A DNA stretch of 64,000 bases from Atriophallophorus winterbourni (GCA_013407085.1 JACCGJ010013966.1:1-64000), one strand, 5' to 3'; counted from the stretch's first letter, positions 32,690 to 44,479 are shown. The notes: a model not told the origin generated them from the letters alone. Translations and numbers: made by a program.

Positions 32690-32860
32690 TTAATAGTACC
32701 GTAGTATGTCGAGATCGTATTCTTGATTTGTCGAACTAAGAAACGGATGGTATTGACTTTTACCGTTGCTCACTCGGCTAGCTAGCATGACTGAAAAACG
32801 AAATTAAAAGAATTTCTATTCAATTATTCGAACATGAACTAATACTACCCACGAGACTTT
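32690..32860 (+). repeat. LINE 3'-end copy shared with 47.88-47.99 kb
   Basis: 'TTTGTCGAACTAAGAAACG' and the following ten or so bases recur at about 47915-47990. The downstream 'AGCATGACTGAAAAACG' then 'TTCAATTATTCGAACA' resembles the CR1-like ORF2 end and tail at 43190-43250. Confidence 0.45.
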
Positions 32861-33629
32861 ATCATTGCTTTAATAAACAAAATTTATTGACGAACCTAGC
32901 TTAGCAGTACTCGATAGAGTGTTGGTGGTCGTTAGTATTTTGTATTTCTATTTGATATTTTCGAATTCTAATTTAATAATTGAATGGCATAGGCTCTCCG
33001 CATAATTATATTCTTTGAATATTTTCACTAGTGTCGGTTGATACCCAAGCTCTACTATTTTTAACTGTGAAATTATGTGTGACCTCGAAATTGAGTATTC
33101 TTTCAAACGCTGTTGCGATTGTTTAATAGACTTTCCACAATTAGCCACTAAGCTGTGAACTGAGAAGCTATGAGTCTAACATTATTGCTAACTTGCACGT
33201 TTTCGTCATTACAATTACCTTAAGTTATTCAATAATCGGTCAACTAGAAAATCACATCAAATATCCATGTGAATATTTGAATCTACTTTCATTTATCGCA
33301 CAGGAGACAATCGTTCAGTCATTCGTTCTGCGATAGATGTGACTAGCACTCAAATGAAAGCTCTAACGCATTGAGTGGAAACAATAATTTCAGGTAGTGC
33401 ATAAAAAGAAAGCCATCATGTGCATAATAGACGTATCTACGACAATCGATAACGTTAGTTGAACGCACTGAGGAGCATAACATCGAATTCTTCTACCGAA
33501 GTTGGTAAGGAGACTCAGCTGATGCATTCCATTATTGGGTGTGAGTTTCTAGTACGATCTAATGATCGGTGATCGGTGATATACTTTATTAAGTAATATC
33601 ATATCAAATTTGATCCGCATTTTCAAATT

Positions 33630-34150
33630 TTGCTATGCGAAGTACATGGTTCGTATTATGTACTTGTCAATCTCCGTGGTCACACTCGCTGTTGAGATGG
33701 TTTGCAAAATGCGTCGCAACATATTCAGGAGAGGTCTGCATCGATAACCTGTCGATCCACACTTATTTGTAAATTGAAATGGCTCGCTAAGTTGGGGTAC
33801 GTTGAATTTGTGAAAATTTACTGGTAACTGGCTCCTCGCTAACCATTCACAAAGTGATACTAGATCCGCTTCACTGCAGATGCTAGAACCCAACATACTG
33901 ACATTACTGCCTCAAAATGTCCTCCGTCTTTAAGGTACTTCGCGGCGTATCAAAAATATAACATGTCAGCCATTTTTAGAATCTTCGGAGTTCATGGATA
34001 GCATTAAATGCTTTCGACAATTCAAAATAGAAAACTTGGTTACAGCCTCTTCCCGCAACCGTGTCAGCCGAGACATTAAGTTCGTTTAAAAGCTAAGCTA
34101 TTCATGCGCGATTTTTCGTCAACTTGCTTGACTTCAGTAAGCTCATTACT
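33630..34150 (-). mobile_element. LINE RT fragment (motifs A and D region)
   Basis: On the - strand, about 34030-33970 reads 'VFYFELSKAFNAIHELRRF' (motif A, 'YLDFSKAFD..PH'). 33896-33700 reads 'SEADLVSLCEWLARSQLPVN' then 'FHKFNVPQLS', the stretch after motif C. The part between is deleted. Confidence 0.6.
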
Positions 34151-34840
34151 CGATTCAGTTTGATAAACAATGTTCCCCGTGAAAAATATCTCGAAAATTT
34201 AGGATATCTTATTATATAAGTGGATATGAGGGCATTTTATAGGCCTCTACTTGCCAACAGTCCTATAGATATGTCATACCATCAAAGTCTTTCATTCTGC
34301 TGCTGCTAATTATTTGTTAAAATAATATCTAAATAATATACAGAGTTCTAAGCACAGCCGACAGCATAGAGTCTCCAGTAAGATTATATTGATTCAGTTC
34401 AATCCAGGTTTTTTTCGGATACAAATTGTACAATCACTGAGTCGATTGTGACCACTGGACTGCAAAATCAAGACTTTCTTCTATCTCTTATTTCAATTCA
34501 AACGAATCGAAGATTTCGGCAGAATATTTGTAGAAGTTTCCTGAGTTTATCACATCAAGATGTAAGCCTACCTCTTAAAGTTGCCCAAATAAATGTTCAA
34601 CAATTCGTTATTATAATTTCAACAACCTTTTAGAGAAAGTGTGTTTATTATAATCAATGATGATTTAAATTAAACCGGTGGCAACCCCGTGTTATGTGAA
34701 AACAATTCTTAACATTTGTGTAAATATCGGGTAAGTCAGTAATGCGAAAACGCATGATGGCTGCAATTTTCTAAATGTATACCTAAATGTGTCTCAAATC
34801 TACTCAACCGGGTATTTGTGAATTTTTATTTCAGATATTC
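34151..34840. other. No gene seen
   Basis: A+T-rich sequence; the small frame at 34448-34633 has no motif. Confidence 0.4.
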
Positions 34841-34849
34841 CGAAAGTTT

Positions 34850-35390
34850 TGATTACCTTATACCAGTCATGGAATACAGTGTGCATACATTTTCCCTGAG
34901 GGTCAAGAAGCATGCAGAACGTTCGAAGCGAATTAATCATGACTCAAACAATCTAGTTCTCATCATCTGAAATGAGTCTTATAAAGCAAAGACAGCTCAC
35001 CTCAATCGTATTGACTTTGACATGGACGAATCAGAGGAGAGCTTATCCGAATTTTTAAAAAATCCATACACCAAACCATCTATCAACATAAGATTTTCGT
35101 GTGATTATCGTCCGTATTATTATATACTGAGGGTAGCTCATTCTTGCTGAAACTGTAGAAGTTAGTTTTAGTCTATATGATTTACCCTTAATAGCTGTCT
35201 CTAGCTTGCGTGACTTCAAAACAAAATTGAACGAGTTTTTATTGAACTATTCATTACCCGACTACTTATATGCAGTTTGATCTAACTGCCTAAATTGATT
35301 TAATGTATACTTAGGTTTTTTAACCAGACTACGGTTATTGTTAAGCTTGATGTTTTTAGACCAATAAGACCCTGAACTACCTTGAACTAT
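34850..35390 (+). mobile_element. CR1-like LINE C-terminal end with 3' tail
   Basis: Reads 'IPVMEYSVHTFSLRVKKHAE' ('RP.LEY...W.P....'), 'RINHDSNNLVL', 'SYKAKTAHLNRIDFDM' and 'SLRDFKTKLNEFLLNYSLPD', then a tail ending 'GACCCTGAACTACCTTGAAC'. This is the final third of a CR1-type ORF2 with a few stops. A second scrap of the same end lies at 35790-35940. Confidence 0.62.
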
Positions 35391-36157
35391 CGATTTCCGC
35401 TCGTACGGCCAAGGTATCCTGCCACCCTGGAACGAGTGAATTAATATATTTATATTGAGAGTGCATGATGTGATAGCTGGTCTTTAAGCTGATTTCTGAT
35501 TAGTGGATTGTTGGTGAAGTTTATTCTAATTTTTTACAGTTGAGTGTTCTGTTAACTATTAGTTAGAGCTTGCGTGTCCTTAAGTTACGAGAGGCATCGT
35601 CTTTAAATCGAGGCCAAGGATATAGATATTCATTTTTCAAAGTTTTATACAAATCCTGATTAAAATATCCTTAATTGATGATTGCGACAAGCACGAAACC
35701 ATTCGTTGGTAGTGCGTGATCGAAATGCTTGAAAATGCCTTATGGATACTGCTTTGTACCTTCATTGAGTGCGTGTGTTTTGTTTAGAATTATTAGCTGC
35801 CAATTCGCTAAAATTCGCTTGGTTTACTATATTCAAATCTAAACTTGAGGATTATATGCTACTTAGCCATGACCTCGCCCCCACCTATTGTCAAATCTGT
35901 CTTGGTTTAGTATGTGATCTACACGAGAAATATGTTATACTAACATCTTGATGATTAATATAACTTTTCTGGTGGATGACGGTGGAACGATTGAAGTAGC
36001 TATTTAGAGTCGAGTCGGCGGGCCATTCTCCTGAGTGAATGACGGAGCCTTCATAAACTTCTCTTCGAATAATTGGTTTCAAAGTAGTTCCGTCTCTTTT
36101 GCAACGTAAATAAACGACAATATTTAACTTTTTGGTGCCAGACATCCACGGCCCGTC

Positions 36158-36312
36158 TGTGGAGTGGCTGTCAGCATGAATACTCATTGTCCAATCTGAA
36201 TGCAGTAGCTGTCAGTGTATCTATCTCTGTATTCTAATTTCTATGAATGATTCATATGTTTGTTGACGTGTAGTGAATACACATGTGTCGCTCTGATCAT
36301 TACGTTTCTACA
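36158..36312 (+). repeat. 5' LTR of the miniature element
   Basis: 155 bp, TG...CA ends; partner at 36988-37130. It has 'AATACACATGTG', which is absent from the partner. Confidence 0.72.
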
Positions 36313-36387
36313 TGGTGACGAGGATGATCGACAAAAAAACGTCGGATAGAACTGACAGCGCCCGTTTGAGCGGCACCACCCAGAATG

Positions 36388-36987
36388 GAAGGTGATGAAG
36401 GTTTGGCAGGGAGATGGAAACTGTGGAAGCAACAGTTCAGCGCCTTTCGGACGTTCGCGAACCTGACGAATACCGATAACACTTATCAAATGGCGACGCT
36501 GAGCAATGCGCTTGGTGATCAGGCGACAAAGTTCATACAGTGTTTCAACTTTGATTAGAACGAAGACGCAGACGACTGGGAAACAATTTTCGCGAAGCTC
36601 GAAGAATATTGCCTTGGTCAAGTAAACGAGAGATGGAATCTGTGAAAGCAACAGTTCAGCGACTTTCGGACGTTAGCGAAACTGACGAATACATATAAAA
36701 CGTGTCAAATGGCGACGCTGAGGAATGCGCTTGGTTATCAGGCGACGAATTTCATACAGTATTTCACCTTTGATGAGAACGAAGACGCAGATGACTTGGG
36801 AACAATCTTCGCGAAGCTCAAAGAATATTGCCACGGTCAAGTGAATGATACATTTAAACGATGTAAATTCAATTGTCGCGTCCAAGATGCCGATGAGCCG
36901 ATCGAACATGAAAGAGATCCAGAGCCTATAAACGAAATAGATTTGTGCAACCGCAAATTATGTAAGTTAGTTTGGAAAACGGAAGGA
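36388..36987 (+). pseudogene. Ty3/gypsy gag remnant, two tandem partial copies
   Basis: Unit 1 is about 36410-36630, with an in-frame stop after 'CFNFD'. Unit 2 is about 36640-36990, open from 'MATLRNALG' through 'DADDLGTIFAKLKEYC' and 'FKRCKFNCRVQDADEP'. The two units share gag capsid-like blocks 'MATL', 'ALG.QAT.FIQ' and 'AKL.EYC.GQVN'. Slippage or unequal exchange between reverse-transcribed copies could have made the tandem. Confidence 0.65.
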
Positions 36988-37130
36988 TGTGGAGTGGCTG
37001 TCAGCATGAATACTCATTGTCCAATCAGAATGCAGTAGCTGTCGGTGTATCTATCTCTGTATTCTAATTTCTATGAATGATTCATATGTTTGTTGACGTG
37101 TAGTGTCGCTCTGATCTTGACTTTTCTACA
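36988..37130 (+). repeat. 3' LTR of the miniature element
   Basis: 143 bp; same ends as the 5' copy. Confidence 0.72.
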
Positions 37131-38260
37131 CCGTTTATTTATCGTTTGTGTTTCCAGTGGTTTGCTACATCTGTTTAACTGTTAGTTGATTCAGTTCTTT
37201 CATCCCCATAAATAAGACGACCTCGATTGTATTTTCTCCTTCTTCGCCTGTCAACAATTTCTCCTCCACCTTTCCTGCATGGAGCAATATCAACTGGTTC
37301 TTCAAGAAGTTGATAGCGCCTATGAAATTCCGTGGCAGATAATTCATCTCGGATAACTTGTACGTACACTTCCTCAGCTCTCATTATGGGCTGACTTCAT
37401 CTGGATTTCAATTCAGGTTCTTATCCATTGAAACAAACTTTTACACAGATTCTTAATTGAAACACAAAATTTATTAATATTTGATTAGAGTTGTGGTATT
37501 TATCAATTTCAAAGCAATTTCAGAGCAACATATTTATATTTAGGTTGATCACAATTTAAACTAGAAACAGGTATGTAGGTAGATCACATACTACACTGGC
37601 ACCAGCAAATCATGTGTTTGCATTATCTCAGTCTTCGAAATCGGTTCATACTATTTTTATACGTACATACGTTGATATCAAAAATTCGATTGTGTGGTAA
37701 TTGTGAATGTGAATGCTTTCGCATTCATGCGTATTAAATCTAGATTAAAATCGGGATTCCGAAATTTATTAAATCAATGATTTTGTTCGAATGTCAAGAA
37801 GACAGTCTAGAAAGGTATACTATTTTGAACACGCGCAGAAATTGCGCGGAAGCCTAACTACTTGCGATGAAATAAAATAAGCATTCGGGTTTACATTTCA
37901 TTGAAAACGCTTGAAATAATCAACTTTTTGATTGTATTTGAAAATCAATGAAACCTCCTAAGTTGAGTGACGCGCAAAATCACAGAGGTATATCAGAACC
38001 CAAAGCGGATACGTCTATAAATGCGGTACTGTATTGAGGCGATCAAAATATAGTAAAAACATACCTCAAATATTGGGGTCAACCGGGTAAAATCCGGGTC
38101 AATGTCAAAGACAATATCGTGTACGTACCAAGTTACGTACACGAGTCAAAATCAAATCAAGTTCAACTGTCCGACCGTCCCACGCAATCGAGATTACGAC
38201 AAATTGTGCGCAGTTAATCAAGGTCAAAATAAGCAAAAGGGTCCGTAAAGCAATAGGATA
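37131..38260. other. No gene seen; perfect inverted repeat at 38118-38143
   Basis: Only short frames without motifs. The palindrome is listed separately. Confidence 0.45.
38118..38143. repeat. Perfect 10-bp inverted repeat with 6-base loop
   Basis: CGTGTACGTA, then CCAAGT, then TACGTACACG. Both arms match completely. It lies about 115 bases before the reading frame at 38261. It could be a dyad binding site or a DNA hairpin. Confidence 0.7.
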
Positions 38261-38590
38261 ATGACAGGTCAGAAAAATAGTGTGGAATGCGATATTGACG
38301 GAACAGAAAGAAACAACACAACTGATAACATTTTAGTTGCTGTGAGAAGAGCTATCGCAATGATTTCTGTTTGTTTTTATCTCAAGGTAATTTTGACCGT
38401 GCGTGAAACTGACACGTGGATCCGTAGTGTGAAAAAAACCATAAAACCCAAATTCTCGTTCACGAAACAACAAATTTTGGAAAAATTTCTCAAGATGATC
38501 AATATGCAGAGACCTGCAGAACGACTGGCAGATATTATGTGGGAAGTCGTGTTGGTGCTGCTGTTAACCTGGAAGATGACACCGAATTAG
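38261..38590 (+). CDS. Hypothetical reading frame, 109 codons
   Basis: Not recognised. It has an Asp/Asn-rich start, two moderately hydrophobic stretches ('AIAMISVCFYLKVILTV' and 'MWEVVLVLLLTW') and a Lys-rich middle. It could be an exon or chance. A neighbouring frame continues past the stop without clear sense. Confidence 0.2.
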   Translation: MTGQKNSVECDIDGTERNNTTDNILVAVRRAIAMISVCFYLKVILTVRETDTWIRSVKKTIKPKFSFTKQQILEKFLKMINMQRPAERLADIMWEVVLVLLLTWKMTPN

Positions 38591-39386
38591 CGAGTGCTTT
38601 TGAATGTTGGAATAAAAAGGTGAAGGCTGCCGTTCATGCGGACAGACTTCTCGTATTTATTGTCAGTGAGATATGGGAACCACTGTGTTGATTTTTAGAC
38701 GTCAAACAACCAAACGTTCCATTTCCACACCTCAATGATCTCATATCTTTTCACAAAAGAAGAATTTACACACCAGTCCGAATGCTCAACTAGATTGGTT
38801 ATACCATTTTCAGTATCGCGACTGCGATTGGAGTGTATTTTGTTAATTATCGACACAATTTCGCCATTTGACTTGCAGTAAACGGAACTAGACGCCAATA
38901 ACGGTGTAATGACTTTCGATAGATAAAAGTTCATTTGGTCGATTCATATTCGACCTCAAATTAGTAATAAAAACTGCAACATTTTTGCTGACATCATAAT
39001 CCCGAAGAATACAAACCACCGTCAGATAGCAAACGCACGTTATCGAATGTCGGATGCGATCTAACTAGCAATTCGTTATTTGCTGGCGATAACGCCGTAC
39101 GAACTTCCGCCAGTTTCACGGATGATGCGGAGATGCTTGCAAATGGAGGATTCTCTCGCTTACTAACGTCCAACAGGGAAACGTCCGTATTAGATTGCTG
39201 TCTATAACATACTTTTATTTTGAGTTTACTCAAGGTCACTGATGCTATGTCCGATCACCACACGCACGACAACAAGCCTCATTCCTACTTTTGCTTCAAG
39301 TATCGATAGATAGACCCACGAAAGCGCGCGCACAACCAGACACTCACAACAGTGACATCGCTATTTTTCAAACTATTCAGTCCATA

Positions 39387-39570
39387 ATGTCAGCTCAGAA
39401 ACGCAAGCGAACCGACTTTACGCTGAAGGAGAATCTCAAGATCATCGATGCTGCGAGGAAGGAGCCGAATCAGTCCAAGTTGGCAAGGGAGATTAGCAAG
39501 AAATGGGGCGTCGAAGTTACGAGAACCACCGTGAAGGGAATTCTCAGCAAGAAGGATGCTCGATGCTCTA
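39387..39570 (+). pseudogene. Pogo/Tigger-type transposase, N-terminal DNA-binding domain fragment
   Basis: Begins ATG with 'MSAQKRKRTDFTLKENLKII', continues 'AARKEPNQSKLAREISKKWG', then 'VTRTTVKGILSKKDA'. This is the psq/CENP-B type helix-turn-helix of Tigger-like elements. The CENP-B second half and the DDE domain are missing. After about 39570 the frame continues without motifs. Confidence 0.72.
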
Positions 39571-39710
39571 CACGTCGCCCGGTATGCTTAGGGGCAGGTC
39601 AGCATTTCGACAATCAAATTTCAAAATGCAAACAACTCGGTGCACTGCGGCGACAGGAGAGTAGTGAGAAGTGTTTCTACCCGTGCTATGAGCTATGGGA
39701 AAATTGGTGA

Positions 39711-40460
39711 TGGGATAGAATGTGATTGAGTTGTCGGGCCACTTCGGTGTACTCTGACACTGAGCCAACAATTATTCGACGCCCCACGTAAGAGTAAACA
39801 GTGAAACTCGTCTGAGGGCCACACAGACTGTGATCATTATTTCCGACACTTCTTATTGGATCCACGAAAGTATGTCATTGGTTTATTCGCCGCATTCCCA
39901 CCGGTACCTTGTGACCCGGCGTTTATTGATCGTTTGATTAACTGACGCGTAATCCTGCAATCGAATTGGATGCCCTCAACTTGCTCACTTCCCGAGGAAA
40001 CAGGCTCACGATACGGAAGGTTTCGCCAAATTGATCAAGGTGAGTTAGCTATTGTTGAAGTGCATGCGTCTTGTTATATTGTATGATAATTTTGGGATGA
40101 TCTCTCAAATTCAATTGAGTGAATCTTGTGTCATGTGCTTGTTTAGAACCGGTGTTATTCTCCGCATTGTTGTTGCTTACATTAGTCTCGGATTATGATT
40201 ATGATACCAAGACATGCATGTATGTGTTGAATGACATTTCACTTGTGATTTTTCGTTGAAGAAACTGAGAATGATGGAAAAAAGTGCCATGGTTTTGCAC
40301 TCAATATTCGTCAGTCCATTTCATGAATACTAATTACAAAAAAACACCTTTTATATACATTCATTACTTCAACTAGCGTAAAGTTTATATGATCGCTTAA
40401 ATGCTATCCGAAATATTGCGGTCAATGTCCACTGGACACATATTTCTTACCCACCGGTTG
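39711..40460. other. No gene seen
   Basis: Nothing recognised on either strand. Confidence 0.4.
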
Positions 40461-40469
40461 CTTAATCTT

Positions 40470-40894
40470 ACTGTCTCCACCTGATAACGGCAAACAGCCA
40501 GAAACCGGTATTGGAGTGAATTTTCGGAAGAGGTGAGCAGCACATTACTTTGGTTATCCATAAGCGCCTCGAGTGCTTGAAGAAGAATCAATTTGTGATT
40601 CTGTGTTTGAACATCGCGGTTCGTTTTACGAACCCTATGCAACAGTGGCATTCAGGTATACACTTGTTTACCATTTATCCACTGTCTCAAGGCTCACTCA
40701 TCCTGATCTTACAGTCTCCACCTGACGACGGCAAACAGTTAGAAACCGGTAGTGGATTGTAATCTCGGGGGATGTGAGCAGCACATTACTTTGGTTGTCC
40801 ATAATCGCCTTGAGCGCTCGAAGAAGAATCAATTTGTGATTCTGTGTTTGAACATCGCGGTTCGTTTTACGAACCTTATGCAACAGTGGCATTA
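40470..40894. repeat. Two tandem direct repeats of about 185 bp separated by about 50 bp
   Basis: About 40470-40653 and 40708-40894 are near-identical: 'GTCTCCACCTGA', 'GGCAAACAG', 'GTGAGCAGCACATTACTTTG', 'GAAGAAGAATCAATTTGTGA', 'ACGAACC', 'TATGCAACAGTGGCATT'. On the - strand both carry an open frame starting 'MPLLH.VRKTNRDVQTQNHK', of unknown nature. Possibly a tandem copy of an unrecognised transposon end. Confidence 0.7.
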
Positions 40895-41291
40895 AAGTTT
40901 ATATATTGTTAAGCTTGTTGCTTTACAGATTATTATAAACCTCGAATTGTAGAACAAATTTTGAAACAAAGCTCAATCAAAGTATCTATTCATGATGATG
41001 TCTACTGCCTACGCTGGTTTTATTTAATTGGATTGGAAAACACTTTCGAAAGATTCCATGATTATTAGGTTTGTATTTTCGTTGTATCCAACACAATCCC
41101 AATAATTCTAAAGTCTTAATAAATGTAGTGCAGAAAATGACACTGTTAGTTTCAGAGGAAGTATATTGTAAACAATTTAAACTCGTTCACATTCACGTAC
41201 ATTAGCGATAAAATATTGCGTCGTACCAGAACTCGCACGATGATGATCGTCGGATTAAAAATTACCTTAAATGTTTTACATAAATACGCCT

Positions 41292-42643
41292 TTAATAATA
41301 ATTATATTCAAAGGGCTCTGGTTGTATAGCAACGTCGGAACCCAGCGAACCGGTTTGCGTTGCTACGTTGTGAAGGATTTCCGCCGAAAATATCATTTGT
41401 GTGTCATCTGGCATGGCACGAAGATAAACGTTGGAATTCATTTTTCTGTTGAAGTGGTCAATTGCAGTTCTCAAATCAACAGTATTTTTCATACAGAACA
41501 CTTCATCGTCATCTGTGAATGTGAATCGAAAATTATTATTCGTGGATTTGACCTTATTGAATTTGATTTGAATTTGACGGTTGATACATCGCGTTATACA
41601 TATGAGCTAAAAGACACAATAAAGAGAACTCATCGGATCATTCAATGGGTGCATTCATTATTTACACAATACTACTTATTATCGGTATTCACACATTCAA
41701 TGGAACATCTATAATCCTAACGAATCAGAACACACTTGCTCTAGTAATCGAAATGCAAAACCTGAAATGGTATGACTGCTTAAAACATTCAGCTATTACA
41801 ACTTTCTTTATGAATCTGTTGGACAAATCAGAATATCCGCTAACAATCTCAATTGACATAACGTATGAGTAATTTTGCACTTCTTCATCAAAGATCTTAA
41901 ATTGTTGCCACAAGTACTGAAAAACACATAACAAAGGCAAAACCAACTTCATCCCATTCACGGAGATCTAAATTTAAAATGAATCGAGAGCCGAGCCGTT
42001 TTTCAAATGATCCAGAAACCGTTCAGCTTATCTTTCTCTCAAAATAATGGATAAACCAGAATCATGTGTATGAAAAGCTAAAAAATGAATAAAAATTGAG
42101 AAAAATGACTATTACCGCAATAGAAACGCACGATCTTACTTTTTACGCAACAAACAAATCTTGGGCAAGTACATAGACGAGAAGATATGCTGATAACGAA
42201 GCTCTAATGGAATGATAAGGGGAAATCACGCCATGTTATGCTAATTTGATTGAAGCAAACATGCCTACCGCTTTCTATAATTATTCCGAATCAGACTGTA
42301 ATCCACGGTAAACCGAAAAAACATCAATTTCTCAACTCTACTAATCACAACATTAATAATGCAACCAGCGGGCGTTTCCAAAATATCACAGTAAATATAA
42401 ACTGGATGGCGTGATAAAGTGAGTGCGTTTTTCGGGTTGAAATAAGTTTCAAATTCGCGAATTGTTTTTCTTACCCGTCCAAGTGATTTTATACTGCGAG
42501 ACAGGACTCCCGATGACGTGTTGCAAGTGAGATAACAGCATGTCGTAGGTGATGGAATTCTCATCCCTTTGCGGATTCCAACAAAAAATCTCTTCTTCAG
42601 ATTCCGTCTTTGTCGAAGGAATGGTTATCCTGAAATATACCAT
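41292..42643 (-). CDS. PB1-like domain protein, copy 2 (two exons)
   Basis: Exon 1 42643-42475 (donor GTAAGA) and exon 2 41512-41292 (acceptor 'ACATTCACAG') join in phase 1 to give 129 codons. Exon 1 differs from copy 1 at eight of 56 residues. Exon 2 shares 'NTVDLRTAIDHFNR' but differs at many other positions ('DDDEVFCMK', 'VYLRAMP'), and the C-terminus is longer ('EPFEYNYY'). Exon-intron structure, phase and splice sites are conserved between the copies, which supports a real gene. Function is inferred only from the PB1-like fold pattern. Confidence 0.6.
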
Positions 42644-43019
42644 GGTGAATTGACCTATATTAGCAGATAAAGACGTTTTATTGAGATTGCTGCACACGCG
42701 TCATTTAAATACCATGCAATACGTAACGACAAGTCGGTATTGACAGGTCACGCGGATTGAATCGGGTTTATTGAATGACTTGAAGTTTCCATATTTATCA
42801 GCAAAACACTTGAATATGAGCGATGGATGTTCTTTTCTCGCATTTCACACGAAGTTCTACAATACAAAAATGGAAATGTATGCGATTAATATCAATTATT
42901 AAACAAAAGTCATTATCACGTTGAATAACTAAAAATAGCTCGGTTTGTTTTAATGTTGATCGGGATATTGCGACTTTCGACTTTCCCTGTCGACCGATCA
43001 GAGAAAACCTTATCATAAT

Positions 43020-43395
43020 TTACAAAATACTCCATACCCCAGACCATCCATTTGTTCACGAGCAGGCATACGAAAAGTTATCGACACTTGTTTATATGCT
43101 GGTGGTACCACTTCCCGTATGAACTCTAAAAAGGTTTTTTATTCTGTCCGGGTATCTATTTTACTTGCAACAGTCTACCTTTCACCGTTACTTACTCCGC
43201 GAGCTTGCATGATTTTAAAACGACATTAGACGAATTTTGATTGAATTATTCAATCACCAAGCACTTATATACTGCAAAATATAATTCCTTATCTTGTTTT
43301 ATACACTTACATTTCAGTATTTTCCATCCTATGATTTTTGTTAAGCTAGTTGCTTTTAAGACCATGAAAAACCTTGATTCACTTTGAATAATAGT
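43020..43395 (+). mobile_element. CR1-like LINE 3' end inserted in the duplicated block
   Basis: Absent as a whole from the partner block at about 24860-24900. Carries 'TTGCATGATTTTAAAACG' and 'TTTTGATTGAATTATTCAAT' plus the tail 'GACCATGAAAAACCTTGATT'. This is the C-terminal coding end and 3' UTR of a CR1-like copy. Confidence 0.55.
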
Positions 43396-44149
43396 CTCTT
43401 GGCACATCAATCGTACTAAAGATTTTGGTCGCGATTGCTTCAGCTGTCCCTAATATGTTTGATCCACGTCTCGTAACACTTTGTGAGGAATCAGCCTTAA
43501 TAAACGATTTCGCTTACTCTATTTTACTAGTTACCGCGTATCAATCAGATGGGCTAGAATTGAGTTATTCGTATTCCGAGAACAATCTTTGCTTAGCCAA
43601 CTTGGGTGATGTTCTGACCTCAACCTTGCCAGTATCCACAATGCAGGGTCAATGCATCCTTCTCTACACTAGCGTGTGAGTATTGATAATAGCATATTTA
43701 TTTTGCTCATTTTTATAAGGCTATCTGATCAGTGGTTCATTGATGAATGCTATCCTGGCTTCTTTTATAAGTGAACGACGTTTGAACAATTTGTTCATGT
43801 TTGACAGTCACTGACTGACTGAAAGCGTCGTCCTTACATGCAAAACGTTTTCTTAGCTACTGTTAGTAAAATTATCCATTTTAAAATCGGGAACGTGTCG
43901 TCTCAATGTTTACCTATGTTTGTTGTAAAGCTTGTTACTTTTTAGACCATCAAGAACCGTGAAAAATTGAATAAGCCTTAATGTGATATAAGTCCAGTCT
44001 ATACATTTCGAAACATTTACATTGCAGCAAAAATAGCAGAAAATGAAGAAGTTCGCATTATTTTGCAATTTTAAACAATGAACTCAAAAACGAATGAATT
44101 ACGAATCTTTCGAGCAACGTGGGAGCAATATTTAAACCGATCGTGGTTA

Positions 44150-44400
44150 AACTCAACGTTGAAGATCCAAGATACGGCAGACTTTAATATGCTTTATTCT
44201 ACAATAATGTTCGGTCTTGATATAACACGAAACCCTAACAAATAATTCATTTTCTGCGGTTGTCCAGACGAGATCTTGCGTGCAAAACTGATATACGTGG
44301 AGCAGATATTTGTCAAACCACAGCATATCACAGTTCACAACGTTGAAGTGCAACACTTTATTCTGGCACGGATCAAATTGTAATGCCATACAGTCGTGAT
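44150..44400 (-). mobile_element. CR1-like RT scrap
   Basis: The - strand reads 'QFCTQDLVWTTAENELFVRV', nearly the same as 'QLGTQDLVWTTAEKDLGIWV' in the CR1 at 53.8-54.7 kb; the same family. Confidence 0.6.
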
Positions 44401-44479
44401 TAGACGTAACACGTTACCATATTTTAATATCATCGGAAAAGTTTATCAAATTACATTTAATATTCTTCATATCATCACT

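Larger units (their letters stand above)
36158..37130 (+). mobile_element. Miniature LTR retrotransposon (973 bp) with partial, tandemly repeated gag
   Basis: Direct repeats at 36158-36312 and 36988-37130 begin TGTGGAGTGGC and end TTTCTACA. The second lacks 12 bp but is otherwise nearly identical. TGGTGACG follows the left repeat (primer-site-like) and 'AACGGAAGGA' precedes the right one (purine tract). Flanks are CCGTC and CCGTT, a possible 5-bp target duplication with one change. The internal 675 bp hold Ty3/gypsy gag twice in tandem: 'KLWKQQFSAFRTFANLT', 'QMATLSNALGDQATKF' and 'DDWETIFAKLEEYC'. There is no protease, RT or integrase. Confidence 0.75.
41270..43870. repeat. Duplicated block, paralogous to 23160-25480
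   Basis: Collinear with the 23-25 kb block in the same orientation, including the PB1-like gene, its intron and the upstream region to about 43870. It has an extra insertion at about 43020-43310 (LINE tail) and small indels. The piggyBac relic and GH27 exon that precede the 23-kb copy are absent, so the duplication edge lies near 23160 and 41270. Confidence 0.75.

Noticed and set aside
36241..36651. Minus-strand frame of 136 codons
   Set aside because: Antisense of the LTR and gag of the miniature element.
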